A DNA stretch of 64,000 nucleotides from Hypoxylon rubiginosum (lineage: Eukaryota > Ascomycota > Sordariomycetes > Xylariales > Hypoxylaceae): contig CADCXA010000051.1 of assembly GCA_902806565.1 (NCBI GenBank), forward strand, positions 592,879 to 656,878, read 5' to 3'. The notes below the pieces were generated by a model. That model did no database searches, was not told the origin of the DNA, and saw only the letters and a program-made list of their open reading frames with translations. Position 1 is the stretch's first letter, and each line of letters starts with the position of its first letter. Below are positions 33,991 to 46,080 of the stretch, piece by piece. A program made the position numbers and the translations under genes.

Positions 33991-34680
33991 CGTGCTGTAT
34001 TTTCGATGATGGACGGTGAGGGGACTTAGGGGGGCTTTCAGGTATGTTTTGTTGTTACAAGTGAGCCAAAGCCGACATCTTATACTGATCATAGGTACTC
34101 AAATAAATTGGATGCCCGTTTGCCACAGGCACCCGCAATGTTCACGAGGTGAGGGATGAGGGGCACGGCCTCCTATTGGCGATCTGACATCTCAGACATC
34201 GGGATATCAAATTGACAGTGCCGACTTTGTGCGACACGAAACTCAGAGGATTCCCGATTAAGGGAGCATTGGACGAAGCAAAAGCTACCCCAAGTTTCGG
34301 TGTTGGTCGCACTGAGTGCTAACCTACCACCTCCTACGTCTCACTGCATGTACGTCTCACTGCATGGGGCCAGCCTATGTACGATCTGAGGCGCGGAATA
34401 AGCTGGGCTTAAGTCACACCTGCTGGTGACCGATCCTATCCGACTTTCATTGATCCTGCAGTATGTTCTTGGCGGCTGAAAACTAGTTACTATAGGATAT
34501 AGGATGTAGGATGTGGTGCCCCCCCCTAACAATTTGTGTTGGATGCATGTGTGCCCTGGGCTTAGGCCGTAGGTAGTACACCAGTCTCCCTTGTTTATTA
34601 CCATCGCAATATCCTTTCTATTCAGACTCCCGCTCCAGGCAGATGCTCAGCCAGCACGCCCAGCGACGTCTTGACCGACC
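33991..34680. promoter_or_regulatory. divergent intergenic region, GST and membrane protein
   Basis: It should contain the promoters of the GST (minus) and of the membrane protein (plus). A short direct duplication, TACGTCTCACTGCATG, occurs twice around 34335-34365. I do not see the shared PKS promoter block here. Confidence 0.4.
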
Positions 34681-35860
34681 ATGTCCCAACTCGATCTCAA
34701 CGCGGCCGTCATGCCGCCCCCTCCGGGCGAGACGCAGAACCTCGACAACCCGCCGAACGGGAACGGTATCATGATTGGCGTGTATACTACGTGCATTATC
34801 ATTGCCACCACTTCTGTCGTCCTACGCACCTATTCCAAGTTTTTCCTTTTGAAGTTGGGCCGGATCGAGGACTATCTTTTGGTTCCGACCTGGGGTATTT
34901 TTATCGCCCATTGTGTCTTCTGGTTGAAGATGAACGGTACTACTGGCAATCTTGTGCATATATGGGATTTCCGCATTGGTGGTCTGGCCCCCTTTTATCG
35001 TGTAAGTTTCCTCTCGCGTCAACCCAAATAACGTACCTATGCTTACATGAATCCTGGGTCTCAAGAATGGCTTCTACGGAAGTTTACTCTACGAGACCGT
35101 TATGATGGTCCTCAAACCCATGATTCTATTCGAATGGATGCATATCTTCGCGTCTGCCGGCCCGCGAAACTATTTCAACTGGGCCTGTTACATCCTATCT
35201 ACCATCAATGTCCTCACATATTTTATCTCCATCATGATCGACGCTACGTCCTGTACTCCCCGCGAATATTGGTGGGACCAGACGATCGAGGGCCATTGCG
35301 TCGATACGAAAAGCCTCCCCATCGCTACAGCGATCATCAACGTCATACTCGATGTCTTTATTCTACTTCTACCGCAGGGCATTATCTGGCGCCTAAACAT
35401 GTCCAGGGCTAAGAGGGCTAGTGTTTCGTGCGTCTTCTTCATCGGCCTAATCTCCGTCACCGCCGCTACCGCTCGCCTTGCCTTGTCTGTCGCCTATTCC
35501 ACGTCCGTCGACGTTACCTACCAATTCTCACAGGCAGGTATCCTCATCGTCTTGGAAATGACGTTTGCTATTCTCGTCTTCACCTCACCTCATATGCCCA
35601 AGCCTGTATCTCTACTTGCTCAGGCGACCAGTGCCTCTTTGACCCGACTCATTAGAACGAATAGTGGCTCCGGCAGCGGTCACCATTCCACATCCTCCAG
35701 ATCGAAACACGGCCAGGACATCGACGAAAACGGGAATTCTCTGCCTCTACACGTCTTGCGATCTTCTAAGAGCAGCCGGAGCTTGCCGCGCAGAGTGGGC
35801 AAGAATTCTGTTGAGAGCGAGGTGCAATTCGCCAAGCCGGAAATGCCTGGCCTTCCATAA
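34681..35860 (+). CDS. seven-helix rhodopsin-like integral membrane protein (fungal PTH11-related family)
   Basis: Exons 34681-35001 and 35066-35860 with a 64 nt intron give 371 aa. Hydrophobic segments can be seen at MIGVYTTCIIIATTSVVL, YLLVPTWGIFIAHCVFWL, the region around WACYILSTINVLTYFISI, ATAIINVILDVFILLLP, SCVFFIGLISVTAATARLAL and AGILIVLEMTFAILVF. The charged loop RTYSKFFLLKLGRIEDYL after the first helix is typical of the fungal rhodopsin/SAT4-type membrane-protein family. The cytosolic tail is Ser/Arg-rich and low in complexity. Members are plasma-membrane proteins of mostly unknown function, and some resemble PTH11-type receptors. It is not a recognisable transporter. It may be a passenger in the cluster. 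Confidence 0.85.
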
Positions 35861-36438
35861 GAGTGCAAGCTTTTCTAACCAGACATACATGTACCTAGTG
35901 CGCATCCATGTGTATCACATGTGTCATGTATATTGTTCCAATTTGCGAGATATCTTTATTTCTTTTCACTGCGAGGGACTCAAACTCGCGCTTCTTTCAG
36001 CCTTTTTCTGTGTTATCTCGGCCTTGGCAGCGATGGCTTTTTATAAAATATTATATACCTACCTATGTATCTACCAACTACTCGTAAACTCAGGCACTCG
36101 GGCAATGCTACCCTGGTTTTTCTCAGAATAGAACTATGTGCCATTTTGATTTTCTTTCTCTTGTCTTTCGCAACGCTGTTAGCATCGTATAGACCGGCAT
36201 AGATGTAACCCACATCTTACTCCCATCTTGCCGAAATAGAACGTTGACGCACATACTCTCTAAGTGGTAAATAATTACGACTGCTACAGTACCGGTGTTC
36301 CCCCAAGCCATGTGTGCTGTCTGTAACGCATCGACACTACCTGCACACGTTGGGTAGGGTTACAATCTAATGCGAGCTTACTACAATTGATTAATGGTAC
36401 GCAGATCTGGTCAGAAATTGTCTCCCATTGGTCATTGG
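35861..36438. other. intergenic region between convergent genes
   Basis: It lies between the 3' ends of the membrane-protein gene and the P450 gene. The sequence is A+T-moderate and includes TACCTACCTATGTATCTACC near 36058. No gene was recognised; it probably holds the two 3' UTRs. Confidence 0.45.
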
Positions 36439-38278
36439 TCATACTACGCCACTATAGACTTTCACTCTGATACCCATGGACCCTCTCTGAGGGGTAGGGA
36501 TGAAATAATCGGCCCCCATCTCGACATCCCGCGGTCCCGTCTCAAAGAGCTCCAAGACCCCGACATCGTCGGGCCCCGTCGCCTCGCGGCTCGCCCAAAC
36601 GCGCCAAATGCGGGCTAGCGTCAGGTAAAGCTCGCCGTACGCCAAGTTCATCCCCAGACAGTTACGGCTGCCTCTCGAAAAGCTCGTGAGATACCTGTCC
36701 AACCTCTTGGCCCCTTCCCCGAGCCAGCGGTCCGGGACGAACAGCTCGGACTGCGGAAAGATGGTCTCGTCGCGATGGACCGCCACGCTCGTTATCGAGA
36801 CGGGCGTGTTGGGCGGTATCACGGTCCGCTTGCCCGTCTTCCGGTCGACAAACACGATGGGGTTGTCCGGGTCGACGCGCTGCGACCGCGTCGATAGGCC
36901 GTAGCCCAGCCGCAACCCTTCCTTAATGACGGCCGTGAGGTACGGGAGTGCCTGCAGCGCGGCCAGCGGAACCGCATCCATGTCTGCAGCCGCAGCCGAC
37001 CGCATCGCCGACCGCAGCTCATGCTTGAGCCGCAGCAGCGTCTCGGGCTGCCGCAGCAACCAGAAGGTGATCAGCTCCAGGATCGTAGCCGCAGTAAGTG
37101 TCCCGGCCATGACGAGCACCTGCGCCTCCTGGGAGAGCCGCTCGGCCGTCTTCTCGTTCTGAGGCAGGTGCTTGGAGTCGAGGATCGCGTGGAAGATGGT
37201 CTGGTGCTCTCTGTCGCGCCACCCTTCGTTCTCGCCCGTCATGATGCTCTCGACTTGCAAGCGCGAGGTCCGCTGCTGCGCCAGGAACTCGGCAAGCTCC
37301 GGTTGTATCCGCCGTACCACTGTCTCGGGCAGGGCCTTGACCACACCGTGGATCCACGGCACGTGTTTCACCCAGTGAATCGATTTGAGGCCAGCCAGGG
37401 CGCCGTCTCGCGACGGGGGGTCGAAGTCGGGGGATTCTTGGTTGAGAGCAGGCGCGTCAGCTTCATTGACGCTCTGATGACTGAAGTCCTCCCTCTGACT
37501 TACCAAGCTTATGATCGCAGCGCGCGAACGAGTAGATGTTTACGACGTCGTTCCCCAAAGCCGAGAACATGCAACTCACATTCAACACCTCATCGGAGTC
37601 CCTGAATTCGTCTATTCGCCTCATCATAACGCCTAGTCGCTCTTGTATCACGGGCTGCAGCCTCCTTACGTTGGCCATGCTGAAGTAAAGGCTCAGAGCG
37701 GCGCGCCGCTGACTATGCAGCTCATGCTGAACAGTCGAGAAGACGCAGTTGTCCAGCCCGCTGAACCGCGTGAAAAGGGGGTCCTTGTCCACGCGCCGTG
37801 GAGCAGAACTACTCGCATAAATGGTATCATAGAAATTCTGTTTATGGTTGCCCATTCCAATCAGCCTCTGACCCCGTACCACCTATCTTACTGTCACCAC
37901 TACCATCGACATATTAGCAGGGTCGATCGAGCTTACAGGGTCGGAAATATGGAGTTCTCCGGGTGCGATGCGGATGATTGGCCCATATTTCTTGTGTATT
38001 TCTATAATTTTGAATGTGTATTGTCCCCCAAGCCATATGTCATAAAAGGTCTCATACCTGTTTGGAGTTAGAAAAACGAAGGAAGAACTTGAATCAACAA
38101 ATAGCATGACTGGGTAGAATAAGAAAGTACAGGGCACTTACAATCGTGTGAGAGCTGCGAGACGGGGCCCTGGAATGAAAGATAGAGGTCCTAGGTAGAC
38201 ACTCCAAATAGCATTGTAAATGGCACGACCCAGGAGCAGCAGCACTGCCAGTAGGGCGGCTACAGTGTAGAAATTCAT
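36439..38278 (-). CDS. cytochrome P450 monooxygenase
   Basis: Exons 38278-38142, 38057-37937, 37837-37504 and 37436-36439 (introns of 84, 99 and 67 nt) give 529 aa. The N-terminus [17 protein letters not shown] is a membrane anchor, followed by the proline hinge FIPGPR. Helix C region: [17 protein letters not shown]. Helix I: AGTLTA. Helix K: KEGLRL (ExxR). Heme loop: [11 protein letters not shown] with Cys457 as the ligand. The pattern [13 protein letters not shown] resembles trichodiene-oxygenase-like fungal P450s. It sits in the endoplasmic-reticulum membrane and oxidises a substrate with a reductase partner. With the acyltransferase and O-methyltransferase beside it, it is a likely tailoring enzyme; substrate unknown. 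Confidence 0.92.
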
Positions 38279-39062
38279 GCTGTGGCTTATTCCTAGGATC
38301 GTATACATGTAGAAGTCTATTATGGAAACGAGATGGCGTACCTAAGCGATAGGTTACAAATCAACATGTTATAAATGGCTATCGATGGCTCTATCTACGC
38401 TGTTGTTTAAACTAACACAAAATATAAATCCATTTTCGGTTGTCTGGTTTTCACGGAGGAGGTGGGGAGAATCACACCTCAAGTCGAACAGCTGACTGAT
38501 ACTATAAATACCTAGGTACCCAGAGAGACAGAGACGGAAAAGAAAGTGGGAAAAGCCCCATGCCGATGCAACTGCATAAGTCGGAATGGATTGGCCAGTA
38601 ACATAGGTAGTACAACATTGCCATCCATGGATCGCTTTCGGCTCATCATTCAAGTCCGAGTTGCCACATGTAGGACAGAGATCTGAGCTTAGGTATGTCA
38701 GATCTCTAGGACGAAACAGGTAATCGTCCCCGGCAAGGCATTCACACCAGGCTTGCGTATACGGGGTTTCAACCTCTACTAGCCTCAGCTACACCACTAT
38801 CCGTGCCGCCCCCTATTATCATCTTTCTCGTTGTTTCCCAATTCCTGACTACAGTAATACTCTGCAGCCTAAGTTCGGTAGGATTCGAGGCCGTCATAAT
38901 GGTGCAAAATAGATGCACGGTGGAGGAGGGGGCGGAGGCCGTGAAAGGCCAGTCAGCTCATCAATGATACGAGATAAAACGGTTGGTTCCGGCACATGGA
39001 AATTCGGAAGCAATAGTCAATCAGATTTTCCAGACACCACCGTCACATAACTCGTCTTCAAC
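38279..39062. promoter_or_regulatory. divergent promoter of P450 and acyltransferase
   Basis: A 784 nt region between divergent genes. TACCTAGGTA occurs at 38509-38518. Purine-rich GGAGGAGGGGGCGGAGG lies near 38924-38940. No coding sequence was recognised. Confidence 0.45.
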
Positions 39063-40970
39063 ATGGCGAGTCCCAATGTCTATTCCCGCCCTGCGGGCGC
39101 CATGGAGACATTCTTCAAGAAACTAGGCGACTCAGGCCCCCGGGAAGGACCCGAGCATGGAGCTTGCCTCGGTGTCTTCCAGCTCGAATTCCCGGACATC
39201 ATGAGCAAGGTTAGAGCGGCACAGTACATTGCCGCGGCGTGGGAGACGTTGGGGAAGAGATACCCAGTCCTACGGGCTGAGATTTCTGAGCCTCCCTTCC
39301 CAGTAGACAAGATGGGAAGAGAGCGTCCGATTATCACGGTTCGGTCCTCTACCGAGGCCACCTTCGGCGAGACTTCTTTCTCGACGCACCCAGGTTGCCC
39401 AAGCATCGACGCCCTATTCTCCACCACGCCTCATATTTCGCAAAGCAAAACGGCAACGTGCCACTGGCTTCCGGACCCGGGGCAGGTGATCCTGCGTCTT
39501 TCCCACTGGCGCACCGATGGCTTGGGCAAGCTCCTCCTAGCCCACGAGTTCCTCTCCACGCTCGGGAGCTTGGTGCAGTTTGGGCACGAGCAAGGCCACG
39601 TTGACGTCAAGACTGTCTTGACTCGGTGGCGACAGCAGCAGCAGCAAACCCAATCGTCCCCGCCAATGCTCAGTCCCAGCGTAGAGGAGCTCGTCCGGAA
39701 ATACTTACCGCCGCCAACAAACCCCAAGGAAGCAAGTGCATCTGCCGCCGACGCCCTCGTCCGCACCTTGGTCGACGGTCCCCCGAGTATCGCTCTCCCC
39801 ACCACCGGCGGAGGTCCCAATACCACCTCGCGTGCCGCCATCCGCCTCAGCACGCGAGCATCCGAGCGGCTGCGCGATTCCTGCAGAGCGAGCGGGTTCA
39901 CCGTAACCTGCGCCCTCAACGCGGCCATCATCCGTGCCACCCTGTCGCACATCCCAAGCAAACCCGGCGCGGAACCGGGTTCCTACGCCTTGTTCGCCCC
40001 GGTCGACCTCCGGGCCCCGCTGATGGCGGCCCTGCCTTCCGTCCCCGAAGTGCAGACGTACTGCTCCCGGCCCACGGGCAACTACGTCTCGGGCCTGCCC
40101 CTCCGCATCGGCGGCGTGGCGGGCAAGTCCTTCGCGGTCCTAGCCCGAGAGCTAGCTGCGTCCTACGCGTCCCGGGACGCCACGCGGGGGGAGCTGCTCC
40201 ATATCGCGGAGCCGTATGCCGACAAGATGGCAGACCTGTTTGCCACTTTCGGGGGCAGCCCCGGCTGTCCGTATCCGGGAACGCCGGTGATCACCAGCCT
40301 GGGGGTGTTGGACGGGTTGATTGGGGAGACGTATCCCCCACCGAAACAACAGGACGGTCGCAATGATACGGCATCGGCGGCGGGCAAGCCGGTCCTCCGC
40401 GTCACCGATCTCTGGAATTCGCCCGAGTGCGCGACGGGCATACTGACCTTGTCGCCGTGGAGTTGGGCCGGGAAGTTGACACTTTCGGCCGTTTGGAACG
40501 ATAGGTTTTATGACCGCAGCATCGCGACTAAGATACTGCACAAGATAATGGACGAGTTGGAAGATGGGTTGGGAATGCCGAAACAACGCGACTCGTATCA
40601 GATTATTTATGGTTGTGCCCTTTTTTTTCTTTTTTTTTCTTTTTGCTTTTTCTTCTGAGCCCTTCGCTAACTTATTAAAGCCTGCTCTGACGATGCAACA
40701 AGAGTCAACAGAGTCCCCATAAAATCCATCCCTAAGCCTAAGACGATGCCAGTGCCGTGGCTTACGGGGACACCGCCTGGCATGCCGCTGCGAATCAGCA
40801 GCGGAAGACGTATTGGCTTGGGCGTAGCTTTCATTGCCGGAAGTTTTCTAATTGCGTCTATGGCGATGCGCAAAAGTCGGGTATCGGTAGACAGAGACAG
40901 GAGTAACTACGATGCTGCTAATATCTTGCCCCAGATAGTATCAACCGGGAGTTTGGTCCGAAAGTGTTAA
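39063..40970 (+). CDS. acyl-CoA-dependent acyltransferase, condensation-like fold, with predicted C-terminal membrane anchor
   Basis: The main body (residues 1-516) resembles fungal alcohol O-acetyltransferases of the condensation superfamily. The catalytic motif HxxxDG is His148-x3-Asp152-Gly (HWRTDG), and FTVTCALNAAI and YALFAPVDLRAP fit the second half-domain. It is expected to acylate a hydroxyl on the cluster product. The 3' end is unclear. Read straight through, the frame ends at 40658 in an implausible Phe-rich tail encoded by T runs. Splicing 40612-40680 (GTTGTG donor, T-rich tract, branch-like GCTAAC, AAG acceptor) keeps the frame. It adds a tail with a hydrophobic segment near GVAFIAGSFLIASMAM and gives 612 aa. 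I prefer the spliced model, though its donor is non-consensus. Confidence 0.8.
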
Positions 40971-40975
40971 CCAGC

Positions 40976-41009
40976 TCGGGTGTTGGGGTCAAAGCCCCGA
41001 ACCACCCGA
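40976..41009. promoter_or_regulatory. imperfect hairpin between acyltransferase and O-methyltransferase
   Basis: The arm starting TCGGGTG with GGGG pairs with the arm GCCCCGAACCACCCGA across an AAA loop, with one or two mismatches. It begins 6 nt after the acyltransferase stop and about 150 nt before the O-methyltransferase start. It could be a 3'-end signal or an operator. A direct repeat ATCGGCGATCGGCG follows at about 41022. Confidence 0.35.
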
Positions 41010-41053
41010 CCAAAGGCGTAATCGGCGATCGGCGTCGCTATCAGTTTTGATAT

Positions 41054-41060
41054 TATATAA
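41054..41060 (+). promoter_or_regulatory. TATA-like box of the O-methyltransferase gene
   Basis: TATATAA lies about 100 nt upstream of the start codon at 41158, in the right place for a fungal core promoter. Confidence 0.4.
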
Positions 41061-41157
41061 ACCTGTTAGGAGCGGTAGTCTCTATTAGAACCTGAGTATA
41101 GCATCTGCGTGCCACAATTTCGTCGTCGTGCCAATATTTCCAAATATCAAATTCAAC

Positions 41158-42679
41158 ATGACACCCTCCGTTGAAACCGGTGGGGGAGATAGCCCATCAA
41201 TCATCGCTCTCGCGGAACAGATATCCTCCCTCTGTTCGCAAGTCTCCTCCTATTTGACGGCGAATTCATTTCCCCAGCCCAGTTTCAAGGCAGACACGGG
41301 AGCTGTCCCACAGACTCCCGACTACGAAGCTCTCCGCGCGCCCCTGAACGATGCCGTACTGGATCTGCTCCGCCTCATCAATGGCCCTAAGGCCACACTG
41401 TTGGATTTATGCTTCTCCCATTACAACCTCGCGGCAATGCAGATAGCCCTCGACCGGGGGTTCCCCCATCATGTCCCGGTCGCTTCAGCAACCGGCAGCG
41501 ATGCCGGCAAGGGAGCCACAGTGGCCGAGATTGCCCAAAAGGCGGGGATGGACCAGGACCGCACGGGACGGATTCTGAAGCTTCTGGCTACCCAGCGCAT
41601 ATTCGAGGAGGTAGTCGACGATCCTAATACAGAATGCCACGATGAGGGCAGTCGCCGCTTTACGCACACGGCTAGCTCCGCGCTTCTTGCTCGTGACGTC
41701 CCCTTCTACGCAGCGCTGCATCTGCAAGTGGATGACAACTTCCGAGCCGCTTCCGAGTCTGCGGCCCAGATTTCTCTGGCGCCTTTTGCTTCCAGCGCGA
41801 CTGATTGTCCCTTTAGTAAGGCATACGGGTCTAGTATGTATCAATACATTGCGCAGAGACCGGAAAAGGCAGAGAGGTTCGCCAAGGCTATGGTTGGCTG
41901 GGCTGAGGGTAAGTTATTCCGAATCCTCATCATGCCGAACGCGATGAATAGAGGTTAAACTACTTGCCCCCTTTTCCTTCCTTCGAATAGGCGAATTACG
42001 GCAGATGCATGAACTCCACAACGGGTATCCCTGGGAATCGTTGGAGGGCGGGACTGTTGTTGATATTGGCGGAGGGAATGGGCACATCTCCATTGGCCTT
42101 GCGCGTGTAAGTGTCGAGTGTCGTCCTTCGCTCCAGTGTCACTCCTGTAGTCAAAGTGCTGTTTACTTACCCCTTGGTACGACGCAGATATTTCCCACTC
42201 TCAACTTCATTGTCCAAGACATCTCCCTTCCCATGCTCTCTGCAGGGAAGAAGAACCAAGTTGACGGTCGCGACCATGATGTCTACAAGCACCTGAGCTT
42301 CCAGCATTACGACTTCTTCCAGCCCCAGCCCGTCTATGACGCCTCCGTATTCCTTATGCGGCAAGTCCTCCATAACTACGACGACGAGGAGTCTATAAAG
42401 ATCATCCGCGCCGTGATCCCAGCGATGGAGTGTTGTGCGGGGCCGCTGCTCATCAACGACCTAATAATACCCAAGACTGGGACCATTCCGAGGTATCAGG
42501 AAGAGCAATTGAGGAAAATAGATATAAACATGATGGTCTTGCTAGGCGCTAAGCAGAGGAGCCGGGTAGAATGGGTCAAGTTGATTAAGGAAGCTGACGA
42601 GAGACTGGAGGTCGTGAGGGTCGTCGAAAGTGTTAGTGGTGCTCCAGGGTTGATCGAGGTCCGTCTTCGTGCACAGTAG
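41158..42679 (+). CDS. SAM-dependent O-methyltransferase, COMT-like
   Basis: Exons 41158-41908, 41991-42106 and 42188-42679 (introns of 82 and 81 nt) give 452 aa. The second intron is in-frame without stops, so it can easily be missed. The N-terminal half is helical, for dimerisation and substrate binding (IALAEQISSL, a winged-helix-like VAEIAQKAGM, then LLATQRIFEE). The Rossmann domain has VVDIGGGNGH (Asp275 region) for SAM. FLMRQVLHNYDDEE carries the usual catalytic-base His position, followed by INDLIIPKTG. The start was chosen at the ATG in the CAACATGAC context; the upstream in-frame codon at 41128 is GTG. It probably methylates a phenolic hydroxyl of the polyketide, as in related fungal clusters; this is inference from the family. 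Confidence 0.92.
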
Positions 42680-44583
42680 AATGGATCTGTTCGTACAAGG
42701 CTCACGGAAGTTCTGGTTGGTACATGACATTCGTCTCATTACACGGCAGTGGTCGCAACAGTCTCGTCCAGACCGACTATAAGCAAATAATCGATTTACA
42801 CGAATTTAAAATAATTGAGGTTAATGGTAAACTACCTAACCTAAATACCTTAGGTACCTAATTTTGAGTCCCTTGAAGATTCTCTTTTCGTAACAGACCA
42901 ACTTGTATTAATCTTAGATTATCTTTACCTTTCAAACCTAAAAGATGGAGAGTATATACTGACTTATGAAGTCAGATTATTAGAAGTAATAGGCGGGTTC
43001 GTAACGTAATGTTTGTAGGCATCCCTCCGCTGGCTTAAGTCTGCGAATAGGGGCATCTAATAGAGAACCTGGCTTACGTAAACTCCGGGTTACTGTGCCG
43101 CCCATGGGGTGGCATTGAAATGCAAGTCGGGCTGCCTATCGATCGATACTCCACGTTTCTTCATACAATCCAGATCCTTTATATCGGCCCATCATACCTT
43201 AGTACGCTCAGTGACCGAATATCCGACTAGGAGAGGATGACAAGCCTGAGACGATCCTTCCTAGGTACGAAACGCCTCTATCATAGGGGTAATATGGTAC
43301 GATGGGAATCAATTAATAACTGCCGTCTTTAAGGCCGGCGCCGGCGCATTTAAGGCACGATCCCGAAGCGACAGCCAGGAGACTGCGTGTCCGCTACTCC
43401 GGGGTAGTATGCGCAGCTATCTCCTAACAAATGCGACCTCAGCGACCCCTTGCTGAATATCCTACAGACCCCCACCAACTGCATACGACACACACCAAAG
43501 CGGAAGATGGCCTGCAGAAAACAGCTATGTCGCACCGAGTCTTTCCGAGCCTGCGGCACAGCCAACGCTGTGCATCGCAGCCGTCCTACAGTTCCAGTGT
43601 GCCTTGGATATCTATCTAGCGCCTATTCGCAATGCGACCGACCTGAGCGAACAGGTTAGGTTGTAGTCAAGTGTCCTTTCAGAAGCATTTCGCGACTGCC
43701 ACATCCTAACATCTGGATGTTCATGCAACCGTCGCAGCTGAAGGATCTCCCTGTTGCCACGTTCATTAAGCTTGCGTAATGGGTGGATGAGATGCCTCGG
43801 CTCGCCGTATGCTTACGTCGCAGCCCTATGGGCTCTTCCCTGACTCGACCCTCGCATAATGGCAATCATCAGCCCTAGTGATGTTGACACCCAGAGCTGA
43901 GAACCCGCTCATTGATGTATGACCGTTGTATGATCCGGATCTGATCTACTCCTCTTCGCGATCGTCAACGGCCAGGTCACACAATGGTACGGGTAATTCG
44001 CCGAAATTTTGAAAGTTCCATAGAGTTTATACATACTTCCTAAGTTTTACAAATAATATTTTATCTTAGCACGCTTAGACTAGACGTCACCATTATTAGA
44101 TGAAATTCGCTAGCTCTTCATGTGCGTTGGCCTCGCCGCCGTAATCCTCAAGGCGATGTTCCAAGTCTCTTATCGTTGAGACTATTAGACTCTTTCATAT
44201 ACCCGAATGTCAGTAGACTATACTCCCCTGTCTTACGATGCATCCATAGAAATTTGTTGTGGAAATTAGTTCCTTCTAACGAGCCAGGCCGTCGATTCAA
44301 ATACCTTAACCCACATAGTCGTCGCGATGATCACGTTCTGGAGGGCGCCTAAGGTCGTGGACATGGCCGACCTTGTATTCGAACGTTGCTGATCTAATGT
44401 ATACAGCTCGGCCTCACTTTGGCGACATACGAACCGGTGAGCCATGTTCAAATTTCGCGGAGTACCTCATCATCGCTTCCACGTGTGTCGATGATTAGCT
44501 TCCTTTTAACTACCCCTCAAAGTCGGTACCTTTTACATTGATAAAGCAAGTGTTTATTGATGGAAGTTCACCCGGCCATACCA
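42680..44583. other. intergenic region at the right edge of the cluster
   Basis: About 1.9 kb of normal composition without any frame that I can relate to a family. Short frames on both strands overlap one another and lack protein-like composition. Variants of CCTAGGTA occur near 42853 and 43261. Nothing resembling a transporter, oxidase or RNA gene was seen. Confidence 0.45.
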
Positions 44584-45302
44584 TCACGACGGCGGTGTGG
44601 TATACATGAGTTCCTCGAGTGTTCGTCGGATCATAGCATCATGTTCCTCTCTTCTATAGCCGTAATATGCGTGGTTTCTTTGTACAACGGCCTGCTGTAC
44701 GAAAAGGGTCAAGTCCGGTAGGCTCGGTATGTGTTCCCTCTCGGTCGACATATACAGAGCGACGAGAGTTTCCAACCACGGGTCAAGCCACGGGTACGGA
44801 CGGGGCTCGAATGGCGTTGGTGGAAGGATAGCATTTGCCGCTGTCTTTATTTCTCGCCCAAGGTAAACAGTTGATACAGGTTCGAAGTTCATCGGGGTTC
44901 GCTGGTCCAAAGTAATTATCCGCTGCATAAGCTACATTACTGATCAGTAAGTGACATAAAAATGGAATCAAGCCTCTTATGACGCAGATACATATAACTC
45001 TGATTTGAAAAAGATTTTCTCTGCTACTCCCCCCGGCATCCGGGTCAGATGCAACTAGATCTAATTTACTGTTTCCAAAGTCAATGATCTTTAAAATCGG
45101 TGTAACTACGTGGTCCCCGTCTGTCTCGAAATCCCCAAGAAGGACTTGGTTCAGGTTAATCAGCAACTTCCCGGCTCATACCAGATTTCTAGGTTATTCA
45201 CTTACTATTGCCAGCATGAAGGTCGCCATGCGAGTAACCCGAGGGTGGGACACCCGGTATTGGAAACTCAATTTGTTCCGTACCGTCATGGCGATTTATT
45301 GG
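44584..45302 (-). pseudogene. 5'-truncated protein-kinase-like gene fragment
   Basis: Three segments read in one frame across two plausible introns: 45302-45206, 45144-44999 and 44931-44584 (introns of 61 and 67 nt). The product contains HGDLHAGNILLGDF (catalytic loop) and ILKIIDFGNSK (DFG metal-binding motif), followed by ENLFQI and a C-terminal lobe with FEPRPYPWLDPWL. Upstream of 45302 there are in-frame stops and then the A+T-rich block, so the N-lobe (glycine loop, Lys and Glu) is not present. I infer a gene cut off by repeat insertion or rearrangement. An upstream exon lost in the A+T-rich DNA or an unseen intron is possible but less likely. The second donor (GTTATA) is weak. Confidence 0.6.
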
Positions 45303-45819
45303 CTACTACATGCAATACTGGAGTCAGCTCGAACCATTGAGAGTTAAAATGAGTGATATGTGTTTTGTAAAGAAAAGGATGGTTTAAAAAGTCAGTAGCT
45401 TGTAATAAATATATAAGAGGCGAAAAGAATAAAAAAGGCAATTAATAATATTACTTATAGATATTCCGTAAGCTGCTAAGAAACTTAAGAACTTTTTAAA
45501 TATTATTACGTTTATAAATATTAAAAGTAAAAGGCGGAAATAAAACTATTAACGGTTTATAAAAAACCGTTAAAATAATAAAAATGTTAAATCCGCTAAA
45601 TCCGTTAAATTTATTAAACTTATAAAATAAGTTAAAATTATAATATATATAACTTTTATATTATATAAATATATTAAGTTTTTAATAAATTAATATATTT
45701 TATTAATTTAAATTATAAAAAATATATAAATTAATAATAATATATAAAATATAATAAAAAAATTAAAATTAAAATTATTAATTATAATAATAATTTAATT
45801 ATAATATATTTTTAACTTA

Positions 45820-46080
45820 ATAATAACTTAGTAATAATTTATTAATAATTAAATAATAACTTAATAATAATTAAATAATAATTTAATAATAATTAAATAA
45901 TAATTTAATAATAATTTAATAATTATTTAATAATAATTTAATAATTATTTAATAATAATTTAATAATAATTTAATAATAATTTAATAATAATTTAATAAT
46001 AACTTAATAATAATTTAATAATAATTTAATAATAATTTAATAATATTTTAATTATAATTTAATAATAATTAAATAATTAT
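45820..46080. repeat. 11-nt tandem array (TTTAATAATAA)n, left copy
   Basis: About 260 nt of imperfect repeats with period 11, unit TTTAATAATAA and variants (CTTAATAATAA, TTAAATAATAA). The period shows as a regular one-base shift along the sequence near 45960-46040. Confidence 0.65.
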
